A stretch of 64,000 nucleotides of DNA. Source: Cladorrhinum sp. PSN259 (taxonomy: Eukaryota > Ascomycota > Sordariomycetes > Sordariales > Podosporaceae). This document shows, piece after piece, positions 1-11,987 of this stretch (its first letter is position 1; every line of letters begins with the position of its first letter). A program made the position numbers and the translations under genes. Under the pieces are notes generated by a model that was not told the DNA's origin, made no database searches, and saw only the letters and a list, made by a program, of their open reading frames with translations. Where the stretch lies: assembly GCA_033725935.1 (NCBI GenBank), contig MU867068.1, positions 559,681 to 623,680 on the forward strand, given 5' to 3'.

Positions 1-2169
1 ATCAAGGAGGAGCACGACCGCATGTTCGCTGAACATGAGCAGCTGAAAGAGGACAACACCAGGCTTCAAGAAGCAGAGCAGCAACTCGAGAACGAGGCCG
101 GAAACAGCACAAGGTTGAAGGATGCGGACGCAAGACTCCAGGCAATCGAGCAGCAAATGGGCGCCCGGATGGAAGCCCTGCAATTACAGGCTTCTGGTCA
201 AATGAAAACCATCTCGGATACCGAGTCGAGGCTCGAGGTTTTGAACAACAAGTTGCGAGATATAATTGTTGCGTTCAACCCAGAGGAGAATGGAGGTTTC
301 AAGGCTCCAGGGCCTGCGGCTGGTTCTGGCGAGACACTCGAAAGTCAGCTGGATTATTTGGAGGATGGCATCTCCGCTGCTGGCCAGGAGCAACAGTCGC
401 GTCTTGCTGATGTTTCCAAGGGCACTGACAGAGCAGTTGCTGAGGCATCTGCAGCGTCAGCGGAAACGGTGGCCATGGCAACAGCTCTCTCTAAGGTGGA
501 GGGTTCACTTGATCAAGTTCAAGAGCGCATGCAGACTATCAATCGCCAAGTTCAGTTCCTGCTTCAACAAGCGAACGCCAGCCAGCCGCCACCTAATGAT
601 GGAAACCTGGATGATCAGTTTGAGTATCTCGAAAACGCAATGGATATCATCAGCTCAGAATTGACCCGTTCACTTGAAGAGTCTCTGTCTGTGTCGGCAG
701 GCAAGCGTGATATCGAACAGGTCGACGCTGTCCTGATGGGCTTGTGGGAGATCATCCAGACTGGTTATGCAGAGATTGCGCAACAAAAGGCGGCCCGTAG
801 GCAGGCGCGTGCTTTGGGTCAACAAAATGCCGATGACGATGAGGAACTCTCCAGCAACGAGTTTGAGCCAGACCTCGGCGAGCCGTACTCTCTGCAGGCT
901 TTCTCCACCAAGGTTCAGTGGCTCTATGCCCAGGCAACAAGCCTTAGGGAGCAGAAATATATCCTTCAACGCCAGATCAAGCAGCAACGTGAGCTCAACA
1001 ACAGGAGCGAGTCTGAGAAAGATCAAGAACTCCAGGCCAAGAAGGAAGAACTCGAGAAAACTCACATGCTTCTTGACGACAGCGAAAGAGCGGCCAAGGA
1101 GGCCCAAGATCAGCTCCAGAAGCTACTCGTCGATATGGAAACTCTCCAGAAGACCAACCTTGCCAACGAAACCGCTTCTTCTTCTACCTCCAAGGCCACC
1201 GAAGACCAACTTAAAGAGCGCAACGCCCAGATTGCCGAGATGGAGTCCGAGTATCGTGAAGTCCAAACCCGCCTTGCCACTGTCGAAGCCAACATGGCCA
1301 ACGTTCAGACTCAGTACAACCAGGCTAATGAAGCCCGTCTTTCTTCGGAAGCTCAGCTTGCCTCTCTCGAGACTCAGTTCAACCAAGCCAAGGAAGCTCA
1401 GCATGCCTCGGAGGCTCAGCTTGCCTCGATTCAGACGCAGCTCGCCGAGGTTACCGAAGCCAAGGATGCTGCTGATTCACAGGCTGAACAGCTCCAGGAG
1501 CAGATCAAGACCAAGGATGAGGAACTCGAACGAATGAACATGATGGTCATAGAACTTAAGACGGAAATGACCATTGCCAAGGCCGAGCTTGATGGTGCGT
1601 ACGGATCGAGACAGCAGCGGGCCGCCGAGGTTGCCAAGTTCACCAACAAGGAGGAGACTGCGCAGCTCAACTCTCAGGTTATCAGACTTAGGTCCGAGCT
1701 GGAGAATGCGCTCAGGGATTTGGAGGATATTACTCGCGAGTCTATCAATGCCGAGAAGGAAAAGTTGGATTTGGAGAGCAAGTTGGATGATGCTATTGCG
1801 TCCAGACAGGGCTTGGAAGGGGAGGTCAAGAGGTTGGCTGAGAGGTTGGACAAGGCCAAGGAGGAGTTGGATAAGGTCAAGCTGAGGCCGCCACCTAGTC
1901 CCTCGGCGCTTGGTGGAAGCAGCCGGGTGGGCGCGAGCATGTTGAGTGAGCAGTTTAGGGCCACCATGAAGGAGGAGAGGAGGAAGTTTCAAGAGGAGAT
2001 TAGGGTGAGTCTTTTCCCCTCTTTTGTGGATTTTGTATGCGTATACTGACTATGTGAATTACAGGAGGAACAAGCCAAGAGAAGAAAGTTGGAAGAGGAG
2101 TTGCGGGCTATCAAGCGCGGTACGACTGTGTCGACTGCTAGCCGTAGTGGGCTGTTGAGTCCAAGGTAA
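1..2169 (+). CDS. Long coiled-coil protein, 5' end outside the window
   Basis: The frame is already open at base 1, so the N-terminus lies upstream. The exon runs to 2004, a 60-nt intron (2005-2064, gtgagt...ttacag) follows in phase 0, and a short last exon ends in TAA at 2167-2169. The intron skips a stop that would otherwise end the protein at 2049. The visible ~700 residues are almost all Gln/Glu/Lys/Ala-rich heptad-like sequence. There are imperfect ~20-residue repeats built on SEAQLAS(L/I)(E/Q)TQ at about 1290-1450. A more globular patch (LWEIIQTGY ... FSTKVQWLYAQATSLREQKY) falls near 740-960. The C-terminus is Arg/Ser-rich (IKRGTTVSTASRSGLLSPR). This is a cytoskeletal or scaffold-type fungal coiled-coil protein. 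I do not recognise the family; a septation or intracellular-transport coiled-coil protein is possible but unproven. Confidence 0.85.
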
Positions 2170-3334
2170 TCTTTTTGTTAAAAGGGACCTCGATTGGATG
2201 ATGGAACGAAAACGACAAAATTTATACAAGCTCGCCTTTTATTGAGAAGATAACCTGGATAATTCAAAAGATGGGACGATTCATGGGACGGTGATAGAAC
2301 ACTTTTTTATAACTTTTTTAGTGGACTTGTTAATATTTCAGATGGGAGTGGTGGTGGGCTTTTTGTATATGATCTTTCTATTCTTTTTTTTCTTCTTTTT
2401 TATTTCTTTCGTTGCTCACGGGCTGGGATGATATCCATTGTTAGTTATGTTTTTTTCTTCTCATATCACTTTTGCGGGGAGTTTGAACTATTGGATGGAA
2501 GGCAAGAGGCGAAAGAGTCTTTTTGTATACCACTTTTTGTGTTTCTGGAGATTTCACTTCCATTGTTAGCGACCACCAAACAGGCCGATCAAGCAAAGCA
2601 AAGCAAATGCAGCTGGAAATTGGGGGATTTGAGAGATCCCTTTTTTGTATATTTAAGTTTTGTTGCCTGCGAGTTGTACTTGTGGCAAGTTAAATTATAG
2701 GTAACATGCCTTCTTCTTTTTTTCGAAAGGAATTCTAACGGATCTTTCCTTTCTCTGTTCTCTTGTGATATATTTTCTAGCAAGGAAAGTTGAGGCCTGA
2801 GTAAGTGCGGCAGATATGGGGGGGAAGAGAGGTACTGATGCTTGCTCTGTTGACGAGGAATTTGATGAATTGGGGATATGATATTGGATCAGCGTTTGTG
2901 TGATTGTTACCTAAGCTAGAAGTGTGTGTATGAAATCTGCAAATTGACGAGGAAGAATGATTCGATCAGATAATTCCTTTGCTGATTTCCCTGAGAAAGG
3001 TTAAGTCTTTTGGTTCTGTGTGTTTGTGTGTGTACGTGGGAGAGAGTATAGATGTCAACATGGATAAACCTATTCAATAAGAAGAAAACATCATTTTCTT
3101 CCCCTTGTCTTTATTTAACGCAAGTCGCAGCAACATATATACATGAAAAAAAAAAGAGGGAAAAAAACCCCCCCCCATTATCCACAAGAGATAAAAACAA
3201 ACCCCTTATCCTCTTTCAATTTTTCCCTTTCTCCATCTGCCCCTATTAACCTTATAATACCGTTTAACAGCCCTTCCCTTTCCCTTCCCTTTACATTTTC
3301 TATCCCTTCCTTAGTCCATTCTCTTTTTCTTTTC
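2170..3334. other. Intergenic, 3' flanks of two convergent genes
   Basis: T-rich DNA after the coiled-coil gene, then A/C-rich homopolymer runs (3146-3178) before the WSC gene's stop. It probably holds both 3' UTRs. I see no gene, RNA or repeat worth naming. Short open frames here have no coding character. Confidence 0.6.
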
Positions 3335-4240
3335 TCATACGCGCTCCCAAACACTAATAAAGAAATTCCCCCCACAAATCTCTTGTTTTCTTCCGTCCGA
3401 CCCGGCACAGTTCTGATTGCAGTTCCACTCGTTCGCCTTCCTGCTGGCGGCGTCCGACGCCAAAAAGTTGGAGCAGTAGCACTGATCCCTCGACTCGGTG
3501 CCAAAGTACTTGTACGACTTGGAACTGGTGCACGAGTTGGCACAGAGCTGGTTCGTCATTGACGTGGAGCTGGGCGGGGTGAATTCCGGAAGGATTCGGG
3601 TGTTGTCGTCTTTTTATTTTTATTTTTTACCAAGTCAGTTATGGGAAAGGATGGATAAAAAGTAAATGGAATGGGAGGGGGGAACATACCAATGTAACAA
3701 CCTATATACTTGAACCCGGGGACTTGGACGTTTGTAGTAAAGGTTGCTGGTGCCGAGGACGTTTTGGTTGGAGAATCAGAGGATGATTCTGATGCTTGTG
3801 GTGATGATACATCTGACGAGGAAGAAGATTCCAGCTTGGCGATTTTCGAACCCAAGAGACCGCCTACGAGGGCGATGGCTGACATTAGGAGGATCAAGAG
3901 TCCGGTGGTGATGAGCAAGAGGGTTCGTGGTTTGAGGCCCAGGATTCGGTCTTCTTCCTTTAATGTCCCCGGGTTTAGGGTCGGTGATGAAAGGGGGATC
4001 TGGGTTTGGTAGGGCTGGTAGTAGTGACCTTGGCCTCCTGATGCTGCGATGCTGTCGTATGGTTTTGGTGTGGTTGTGTGGTGGTGGTGGTGATGTGTTG
4101 CGACTTCCAGGTCACCTCCTTCTATTGGCATTGGGAGCTGTGTGTGTGTATGTGTGACTGGTGAGTAATCATGGCGATACATCAAAAGTGTATGTTTGTT
4201 GACTTACGTTACTGTTTTGATACGAATCATGATGATCCAT
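3335..4240 (-). CDS. WSC-domain membrane protein (cell-wall stress sensor-like), 3 exons
   Basis: Exons read on the minus strand: 4240-4208, 4137-3690 and 3609-3335, giving about 251 aa. Intron 1 (4207-4138) has a perfect GTAAGT donor, a TACTCAC branch-like site and a CAG acceptor. It joins the 11-codon first exon (MDHHDSYQNSN) to LPMPIEGGD in phase 0. Intron 2 (3689-3610, gtatgt...aaaaag) rebuilds GCYIDD at the start of the WSC domain. The order is a polar, His-rich cytosolic tail, one membrane helix (TLLLITTGLLILLMSAIALV), a Ser/Thr linker, then a C-terminal WSC domain. That domain has the usual cysteines (GCYID, QLCANSC, YFGTE, QCYCS, EICGG) and ends ISVWERV. The family binds wall or glycan ligands; the type II layout with the WSC domain last is common in filamentous fungi. 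Starting instead at ATG 4182 would read through intron 1 and is less likely. Confidence 0.86.
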
Positions 4241-5015
4241 TATAAGTTGTTCACATTCACACACGATGGATACACAGATGTGGCTTGCTTGTTTGGAGTT
4301 TACAGAGATGAGGAAACAAAGAAAGGGAAAACTGCAACATCAAAATGTTGATCATTAATTACCATTTTGTATGCCTGCCACATACACCCCAGACATGGCG
4401 GCCGATTCTAGCACGAGACCGATATAGCGCATGGTCTTACAAGTCCGAGCAAGCCAGTGTCAAGGCTGGTTTGCTGTGCCGCACAACAGCTTGCCTCTTA
4501 AAGGGGGCTCAACACCTCACCCTGGCTAAAACCGTTTGATGACCACGAGGCTAGCGGAAATAAGTATAATCCTTTTTTAAGCTTAATGTTCAACATTGTA
4601 GAATTGACACATCAACGTTGGACAGCAACAAGAGTCAAAGAATAGAGACGTCTCTCTAGGATGCAGTGAGCAAGTCAATGCGAGTATTTTGGGATGAAGC
4701 TAAAACACCAATTATTCATCCCCAAGCCTCGTTCAGCCCCCATCCACAGCCCGGTACGTACAGCATGACACACCGGTAACCATGGGCCCGTGAAATGGTT
4801 GGTGATCCTTCGGAGAAAGACAAGTCTAAAGGGGGATAGCTCTCCCCGCAATCCACTCCACTCCCGTTGGCCCCCACTGTTAGCGGTTGTCATGACGCTA
4901 TCAATTGGATCCAAGCTCCAAATTCCAGAGCAAGTGGTGGCCTCGAGAATCTCAAAAACTTGTAGAAAGACATAATGCCATCTCATAGTCGCTGCCGACC
5001 ACAACAACCTCAAAA
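4241..5015. other. Intergenic promoter region between divergent genes
   Basis: Separates the WSC gene (minus) from the methyltransferase gene (plus), so it should hold both promoters. A two-codon upstream ORF (ATG TGA, minus strand, about 4255) precedes the WSC start. I see no other feature. Confidence 0.6.
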
Positions 5016-6092
5016 ATGCGGGGGTTGAACTTGTCCGTTCTATCCTGCTACAGAACGCAGACCATCTTTCGTCCAATTGCCCGGCAGCAGCAACAACAAC
5101 GCAGAACCTACGCATTCTCAACCTCGGGTGCGACAGGCTTCAACGTCTTCAACCGCAAAACCAAATGGCTCCAACGCGAGCGCGCAGCAGCCGTGGACGC
5201 CGAACAAAGCAGACAAGCAGACTACCTAAAAGATGAAGTAGCCACGCGCGTAGTCGAGCGTCTCCTGGACGTAAAACGACACTTTCCCAAAGTCCTAGAC
5301 CTGGGCGCAAACACTTGCAACATCGCCCGCGCCCTCGTCCGCCCGAACCCCGATCCAGACCCATCCCGTCCTGAATCCCCCCCTCTCGCGCACAAAATAG
5401 GAGAGCTCATCGCTGCGGATTCTTCCGGGTCACAACTCTACCGAGACGCAGATTTGCCCTTCAATAAAGAGTTGAACATCACCCGACAAGTCCTGATCGA
5501 CGAGGAGGCACACCTACCTTATGATTCCAACACCTTCGACATGGTTCTGAGCAGCTTGAGTCTACACTGGATCAATGATTTGCCGGGAGTCCTGGCGCAA
5601 ATAAACAATATTCTAAAACCGGACGCTCCATTCATTAGTGCAATGCTGGGAGGTGATACCCTCTTTGAACTCAGAACCTCGCTCCAGCTCGCCGAGCAAG
5701 AAAGAAAAGGCGGCATCTCACCGCACGTTTCCCCCTTGGCTGATGTTCGCGACGTGGGCGGACTCTTGGGGAAAGCAGGATTCAAAATGTTGACGGTAGA
5801 CGTCGAGGACATCGTGGTCGACTACCCGGATACCTTTGCGCTCATGCAGGATTTACAAGCCATGGGAGAGGGCAACGCCGTGTTGGGAAGAGAGATGGGC
5901 GCAATCTCACGGGACGTCCTGCTGGCCAACGAGGGGATATACAGGGAGCTGCACGGGAACGAGGACGGGAGCATACCGGCCACCTTTAGGGTCATTCACA
6001 TGATTGGGTGGAAGGAAGGAGGAGATCAGCCTCAGCCTTTGAAGAGGGGCAGCGGGGATGTTAATTTGAAGGATATTTTGGAGGGGCAGTAA
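5016..6092 (+). CDS. NDUFAF5: NDUFAF5-type SAM-dependent methyltransferase/hydroxylase, mitochondrial complex I assembly
   Basis: Intronless, 358 aa, starting at ATG 5016. The first ~35 residues are Arg/Gln/Ser-rich and lack acidic residues, as expected for a mitochondrial targeting peptide. A family-typical block FNVFNRKTKWLQRERA follows, then DYLKDEVATRVVERL. The SAM-binding motif I is at residues 93-104 (VLDLGANTCNIA), and the LSSLSLHWINDLPG motif at about 178-191 is highly characteristic of this family. In animals NDUFAF5 hydroxylates an arginine of complex I subunit NDUFS7 early in assembly, at the matrix face of the inner membrane; the same role is inferred here. A low-complexity insert NPDPDPSRPESP lies at about 111-122. 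Its 3' end converges on ARPC5, 109 bp away. Confidence 0.92.
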   Translation: MRGLNLSVLSCYRTQTIFRPIARQQQQQRRTYAFSTSGATGFNVFNRKTKWLQRERAAAVDAEQSRQADYLKDEVATRVVERLLDVKRHFPKVLDLGANTCNIARALVRPNPDPDPSRPESPPLAHKIGELIAADSSGSQLYRDADLPFNKELNITRQVLIDEEAHLPYDSNTFDMVLSSLSLHWINDLPGVLAQINNILKPDAPFISAMLGGDTLFELRTSLQLAEQERKGGISPHVSPLADVRDVGGLLGKAGFKMLTVDVEDIVVDYPDTFALMQDLQAMGEGNAVLGREMGAISRDVLLANEGIYRELHGNEDGSIPATFRVIHMIGWKEGGDQPQPLKRGSGDVNLKDILEGQ

Positions 6093-6201
6093 ATGAGTGA
6101 AAATTGTGTTGTATTATGATATCAAGAAACTGAAAATGCTTTCTTTCTTTCTGTGCTTTTGATTTCTCTCTTAACTCCCAACCCAACCCTTCTAGCCTTA
6201 T

Positions 6202-6904
6202 TTATACCCTCCGGAAATCAGTCATGACCCTCCCAATGCAACCCAAGCCGGCAACATCCACAACCTTCTCGTGCCAACTAAGCAAGACGCTCATGGCAGC
6301 GCCCGTCGAGTCGGAAGGAGTCAGAGACCTCGATCCAATCTGGCTGAAGCCCGTAGGCTGGGGAGTCATGCGCGTCGGTGTCCTGGCGGGACTCGAGGAA
6401 GTAGCTCCCGACCCAGAATTTGCCGCCATTCCTTTGTACCTGTTTTTTGTCATATAATCAGCCTTCTATATCTTTTGAATGGTTGGTTTGGGTATTTAAA
6501 GAACAAAAAAAGACATACAAGTACTTCATCAAAACATCCAGCAACTCAACCCCGCCCTCGGTCGCGTAAATCCTCTGCAGCATCGGAGTCATCTCGCTCG
6601 CCTTGATGCTCTGCAGCACCTCTATGACCGTCGCGAGGTGCGATTCCTTGGCTAGGTCGTTGCCGTTGTACACCGGGCTCTCCAAGCAAGAACGGAGCGC
6701 CCCTTCTGCGTCTCCGCCGCGGAGTAACTGGCGGATCTGCGTGGCGAGGTGCCTGACGTCGGGCTCGGAGATTTCCGGGCCGAGGTTGGCTTGCAGCGAG
6801 GAGGTGTCGAAGTTGAGGGCCGAGTCCGGGTCGAGGGCGTCGATGTTTATTGTGCGCCAGGCGTCCGAGAGGGTATCGGCGGTGTGTTGTTGGATGATTG
6901 ACAT
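6202..6904 (-). CDS. ARPC5: Actin-related protein 2/3 complex subunit 5 (p16-Arc)
   Basis: Two exons on the minus strand, 6904-6519 and 6439-6202, give about 207 aa. The 79-nt intron (6518-6440) has a GTATGT donor and an ACAG acceptor, and joins LMKYL to YKGMAAN exactly as in the family. The start is ATG 6904 (MSIIQQHTADTLSDAW); the in-frame codon a little upstream is TTG. Recognisable ARPC5 blocks are AWRTINIDALDPDSA at the N-terminus, GDAEGALRSCLESPVYN in the middle, and LLSWHEKVVDVAGLGCIGRVMTDFRRV-type sequence at the C-terminus. A Ser/Thr/Pro/Gly-rich insert of about 35 residues lies between YKGM and the LLSWHEK block, longer than in animals. It is a subunit of the seven-part Arp2/3 complex that nucleates branched actin at endocytic patches and tips. 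Confidence 0.93.
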
Positions 6905-7844
6905 TTTGGGGTTTTGCAATGAATGGAAATGTGAGGAAGGAGAAGGAGTAGAATTTGTTTTTGGTGTTGTTGCGATTTTCGAGTAAGTGGGAAAGTTGAT
7001 GTTGGGTTTTTGGTGATGATGCGGTCTGGTTTAAGGAGAGCTATGTATGTACTGTACCTACCTAGCTTTGGACTGGGAAGGCTGATGTGCACTCAATGCC
7101 AGGCAATCAAGCTACAACTGCGGCAGCAGCCCCGCACTGTCCCCTGGAGCTTCCATTGCCTAGAAGGTACGGCCCCACTTTCGGCGGGGATTTCCACTAC
7201 GGCGCCGATAATCACCTCCGGGTTTCGGGGGGGGTTTTTTTTTGTCAACGGGTTTCCTGGGTTCGTCAATCCAAGAGCTTAGTACTGAATGATTGACACA
7301 GCCTTTTTTTCAGATTGAGACTTTTTAAAGCATGTTTAATTTCCATGTTCTGATGATTCTAGAAATACCATTTCCCTCATAATAGTTACGATATCGCACT
7401 TCTTGAGATATATATACCTAAAGTGCATACAAAACACAAAGAGCTTCAGCTCGTTCTTTCCCTAAAAGATGTCGTTTCGCCTGATAATCAGTTTTTCCCA
7501 CCAAAAAACAAAACATCTTCTCTCTCTGGATGTCAAGATTTTTTCTCGGTTAATAACAATCTTCAGAAATCTCCTTACAATATTTCCATTCCCATTACAA
7601 CTGGACGACCTGTTGTCGTCCACTCTTTTCCTACATGGCACGCTCACGAACCCCAACACAACCCCGACTTTCTTCCGCCATTTTCCTTCCTCATTTCCCC
7701 ACAATATATAACCAAACTACCACGGCATCTTCGGTCCGCTACCACACCACATCACACCACACAAAAAAAACAAGAAAATGACTCAAACCAAAAACAAAAT
7801 CTGCTTTTTTCATATTCATCCTCAGCAAACAAAGAATCTAGCCT
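6905..7844. other. Intergenic: ARPC5 promoter and tRNA upstream region
   Basis: Contains the ARPC5 upstream region, then AT-rich DNA leading to the tRNA. No coding signal seen. A G/T homopolymer run (about 7206-7224) is the only local oddity. Confidence 0.55.
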
Positions 7845-7936
7845 GCCCGGCTAGCTCAATCGGTAGAGCGTGAGACTCTTAAGGAGTTCTCCAGTTATAA
7901 ATCTCAAGGTTGTGGGTTCGACCCCCACGTCGGGCT
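7845..7936 (+). tRNA. tRNA-Lys(CUU) with a 19-nt intron
   Basis: Acceptor stem GCCCGGC pairs with GTCGGGC (one G-T). The D arm is TAGCTCAATCGGTAGAGC, with a good A box. The anticodon stem TGAGA/TCTCA encloses CTCTTA plus A, so the anticodon is CTT at 7878-7880. An intron of about 19 nt (7882-7900) sits one base after the anticodon, the standard eukaryotic nuclear position. The T arm is TGTGGGTTCGACCCCCAC, with a canonical B box. The discriminator base is T at 7936. CCA is not encoded, as usual in eukaryotes. Confidence 0.96.
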
Positions 7937-7961
7937 CAATTCCCGATCAAATACGATCATC

Positions 7962-7969
7962 TTTTTTTT
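7962..7969 (+). terminator. RNA polymerase III terminator of tRNA-Lys
   Basis: A run of eight T residues on the sense strand, 25 nt after the tRNA 3' end, the expected Pol III stop signal. Confidence 0.8.
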
Positions 7970-8580
7970 GTGTCAGTTATATAGTTATGTCTCTCTTCGT
8001 TATGTCTTTTTGTTTTTTACGAAAGAAAGGTTTGGGTTTTGACAGAGGGAAGGAGGGAACGTTGCGATTTTTTGGGGGGGTTTTTTTTTTTTGCTGGTGT
8101 TGTTTTGCTTGACCTCATCTACAAGCCTGAGCGGACTTTTGAAGTTTGAGCACGATTCTCAATGAGAGTTTTTTTTTATCTTTAACTCTTGGTGGACCCC
8201 AGGTTTGTAAAAAGGAATTAATAAAAGTTCTCTTGATGTGATAAACCTTGAGTTTTCATACTCCCACTAGTTCCAAGAAACTTTTATCTCGAATACGATC
8301 ACGTATATGGACCTTGCAGACCAACACAGATTGTGATTAGCGGTTTGTGCTATAGTTCTTTAGTATCTAGAAGAGTTTCTCATTTTGTGGCTGAGCTGTC
8401 ATCATCCCAAGGTGATTCTGTGTTGATATACCTAGAGCGGACTCCGTCGATATTGAACCCCAAGTAATTAGCTGGGTTCATGTCAGATAGCTGTAAATAG
8501 CAAGTATCTCTGAAAGACCTGAAATATAGATATAAACTGCGCACGCTACCGCAATAACATATCCTATTTCCCATTACTAT

Positions 8581-8608
8581 TGCTGTTGCTGTTGCTGTTG
8601 CTGTTGCC
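8581..8608. repeat. (TGCTGT)n microsatellite
   Basis: Between four and five perfect hexamer units, in non-coding DNA. Confidence 0.85.
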
Positions 8609-8853
8609 GGAGAAAGTAACCTACCTGAGTTAAAGTGTATTCTCCGCAATCGCTCGCTACTAACTAGCAGAGAATAGGATATGCAATCCTTTTCTGGTGC
8701 GTTATCTTCTTGTAAAGAAAATATTTACTAAAAGAAGTTGGAAATACACCCTTTCCTGCCCGTCGGCCCACTGCAATAATTCTAGCATCTTGCAATTTCG
8801 TACTCAGTAGGTAAAAGCGACCGTCACTAATTAAAAGATGAAGCTTTCTTGAG

Positions 8854-8882
8854 AGAAGAAGAAGAAGAAGAAGAAGAAGAAA
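8854..8882. repeat. (GAA)n microsatellite
   Basis: About nine GAA units in a row, not inside a recognised gene. Confidence 0.8.
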
Positions 8883-11800
8883 GAGACACGGAACCTTTTT
8901 CTTATTGTTATGTTATTGTGAAGAGAAAAAGATTGTAAAAGCTAACCGGGCAGCTTCCCCTACCAGATCGCAGCAAATCATTCGGTAGGTAAGGTGCCCC
9001 GGGTACGAAACTATTTCGGTGCTTTTACTCCACGGGACGGTTCGAACGGGGGAACCTCTCTCCTACAGAGAGAGGGGGGAGTTGGCGGCATGGCCCCCAG
9101 ATCATTACCATTGGGCTTTTGCACCAGTTGTGGTGGTTGGTGTCTGGGGGCTGTTGGAAGGAGCTTCAATTCGAGAGCTTATATGGGACTGACTGGATTG
9201 GCTGTGAGTGGTTGGTCATGTTGGGATGAGGACCTTGATGGGTATGTTCCGTCGTTTTTTCTTTTAGTTGATCACTGCTCTGTCAGTTACAATGTGTAGG
9301 TAGGTTTTTTGGCCTAATAACTTATTCATCATGTAGACGGGACCTTCTGTGTGTTTGTGGACGAACCCAGGGATGGTGATAATTGATATACGTGAATGGT
9401 TTGAGTATATCGTTCGGCTGTTGCTGATAGTGATATATATTTCTTTTAAATAACGCCCAAGAAGACGTGTGAGAAGGTCATTATTGGTTGAACCTTGTCA
9501 AACCGGTTGATCTGTTTAATATCACGCGCTCATACTTGTTGGGACATCCATAAACAGAAAACTTTTTACCCCGGAACGAAGCATTAATTGGACTCTATTA
9601 TTATCAGCAGAGCTTTGCTCTCTGATAGAGAGTAGTTATTTTTTCAAAATGTATCGGCGTGTGAGAATAGATCTGCTGGGTCAGCAAACGGTTGCAATAC
9701 TGACAGCGTTATTGTTTACTTTTTACCATTTCTGGAAAAGGGGGGCAATGCCAAATGTCTAGCGAAGCCTGACAAGTAACAGACGCATTTTAAAAATAGA
9801 ATACTCTACATTCCAAGAGATTTGCTAGGGTTTGTTCTGTCTAGGTTCGTCATTTTCGACAGAAAGTAATGTGTCAAGAAAGCATGTCGAAAAAGAGATA
9901 AGAGCTTTCTTGGGCATTTTCGCTGTAGTACTTGGCTTAAAGTTGGCTTGAGAGCACGCATTTGTTCGTAATGTTCAGCGCCTATGACAGCACTTGAACC
10001 TCCAAAAGGAAGGAGGGTATTCGGGTCGATCGTTGAAGATTATATCGGGAGAAGGGGAGGAGGTGGTTGACTATCAAGAAACAGTGTACCATGACCTGGA
10101 AGATGATTTTGCATTATCCAAAGCTGGTACAGACTCTCTTTATTCAATAGAGAGATTTGGTCTCGTCATCTTGCCATAAATTGCCTCTCCCATCACTTTC
10201 GGTTACTCTTCTATCTCGAAGCTCACGTATGTTAAGTACAAGCAAGGTCAAGACCAACTAGATCGTGTTGTAGTTTGCACATTCCTGTATCCAGTATTGA
10301 CTGCGTCAACACAGAGTATTCCTTATAACGAAGTTGCTCTAAGCCTTCATTTCTCCATGCTTTTATCAGGTGCCAACTTCCAGTGAGTATTATGATATCG
10401 CCTTGCCTCAGAACCAAGCAGAGCCTATCATTCTGTCGCAGCTGTTGATCTGATAACACAATTCATAGCCTGTCACACTTCTCAAATACCAGCTTGAGCC
10501 TATTCAAACCAGCCTACGTGTGCATAAGCAGGAAGGTTTCGGTTTCCTATCAACCCCCCTGACCAGCATCAGCAGCCACTATCTCCAACATGCCACTGAA
10601 ATTCTTTCCGGCTTCAGAGCATCGGAAAAGCGACATCTCCTCAAGGGCAACGTACCCAGAAAATATCCCAAGACTAACAGCCAAGCCAGCACAAGCCACT
10701 TACAACAATTCATCACCATTAAACCACCAACATCGTCATACCCGAAACACCTATCATTACCCAACAGCTAGTCTACATGTACCGTAAACGCCTCTCAACA
10801 ACCTCATCCTCATCCTCATCACGCGACACGCCCACTAAAACTCCATAACCCCCATTTCCAGTCCAAATCTTTCTTTTGACAATACTCGGTGACCCCCTAT
10901 CCTCAGGTGAGTCACAAACCCAAAACAACAAGCCCCCCCTCCACCGGCCGGTCTCCCCGACAACCCTTCCAGAGAGGGAAAAAAAATTCTTCAACTAAAA
11001 AACTAACATGGGGCTCGTCCCAAGTGACCCTCCCTCCCTCCCTCCCTCCCTTGTCAAAAAGCAAAACTTTTTAGCTCCGGGAGATACCCATCCCTTTGGG
11101 GCATCCCCTCCGTTCGGTAACGATCAATGCACACACCAGTGAACCAGTGAACCACTGAACCACCCCCCGGATGTGTGTGATAGCTACCTCACCATCCCGC
11201 AGAAAACCGTTCCATCCGTCCATCCGTCCGTTTAGAAAAAAAATTTGACAGCTTTGACATGGGTGGAACAAAAAAAAAAACTCGTTTATCAAGCTTCTCC
11301 CTCCACTCAAAGTAAAACACACGATAGTTATGATGACAGACTGACAGATACACAGACAGACAAGGGGGTTTATTGAAACACCCTAATTACTAAAAGTTTA
11401 TGGACTGGAAGGGGAGGGAGGGAGGGAGGGAGTGGGATCCAAGAAGAAGAAGAAGAGGAAAAAAAAAAAAGTCAAAGGAGAGGTGTAAAGTGATGGAAAC
11501 AAGTCATTTCACGGCTCTTTCTTGTATTATACCGGTTTCTTTAGCTAATATTTCAAGAGAAGATTTTTTTTTTTAAATATAATGTTGTTTTTTTGATAAT
11601 CTGGGCTATGTGTGGTACTGTACATATATACAGTCGGTATTATTTACTTTGTTAATAAAACCGAGAATTAAGTTACTTTTTGTTAGGCTGGTCAAATGAC
11701 ACACGCACCACCACCACCACCCCAGGTTTTTTTTATTTGCTGGTAAATAATCGATCGTGGTTTTACCACTCATTTCCCAGGTATCCGGATTTTTTATACA

Positions 11801-11890
11801 CAAGGAGAGGAATGTTAATGATGTGATTTTGCGATGGGATGGATGGACAGGGAGGAGGGCAGGTGAGGGTGGTGGTGGTGGTCTGTGAAC

Positions 11891-11987
11891 TTGACCGGTT
11901 TGAAGGATTTCTTCTCTTTTGTTCCTTTCTCTCGCTTCCTTGACCGGTTTGAAGGATTTCTTCTCTTTTGTTCCTTTCCTCGCTTCC
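11891..11987. repeat. 49-bp tandem duplication
   Basis: Copy 1 (11891-11939) and copy 2 (11940-11987) both begin TTGACCGGTTTGAAGG and end TCGCTTCC. They differ only near the end (tctctcg versus tcctcg). A third copy starts (TTGACC) and stops. The near identity indicates a recent duplication. Confidence 0.9.

Noticed and set aside
6905..6919. Longer ARPC5 start (five extra codons)
   Set aside because: The upstream codon is TTG, not ATG; the family N-terminus fits ATG 6904.
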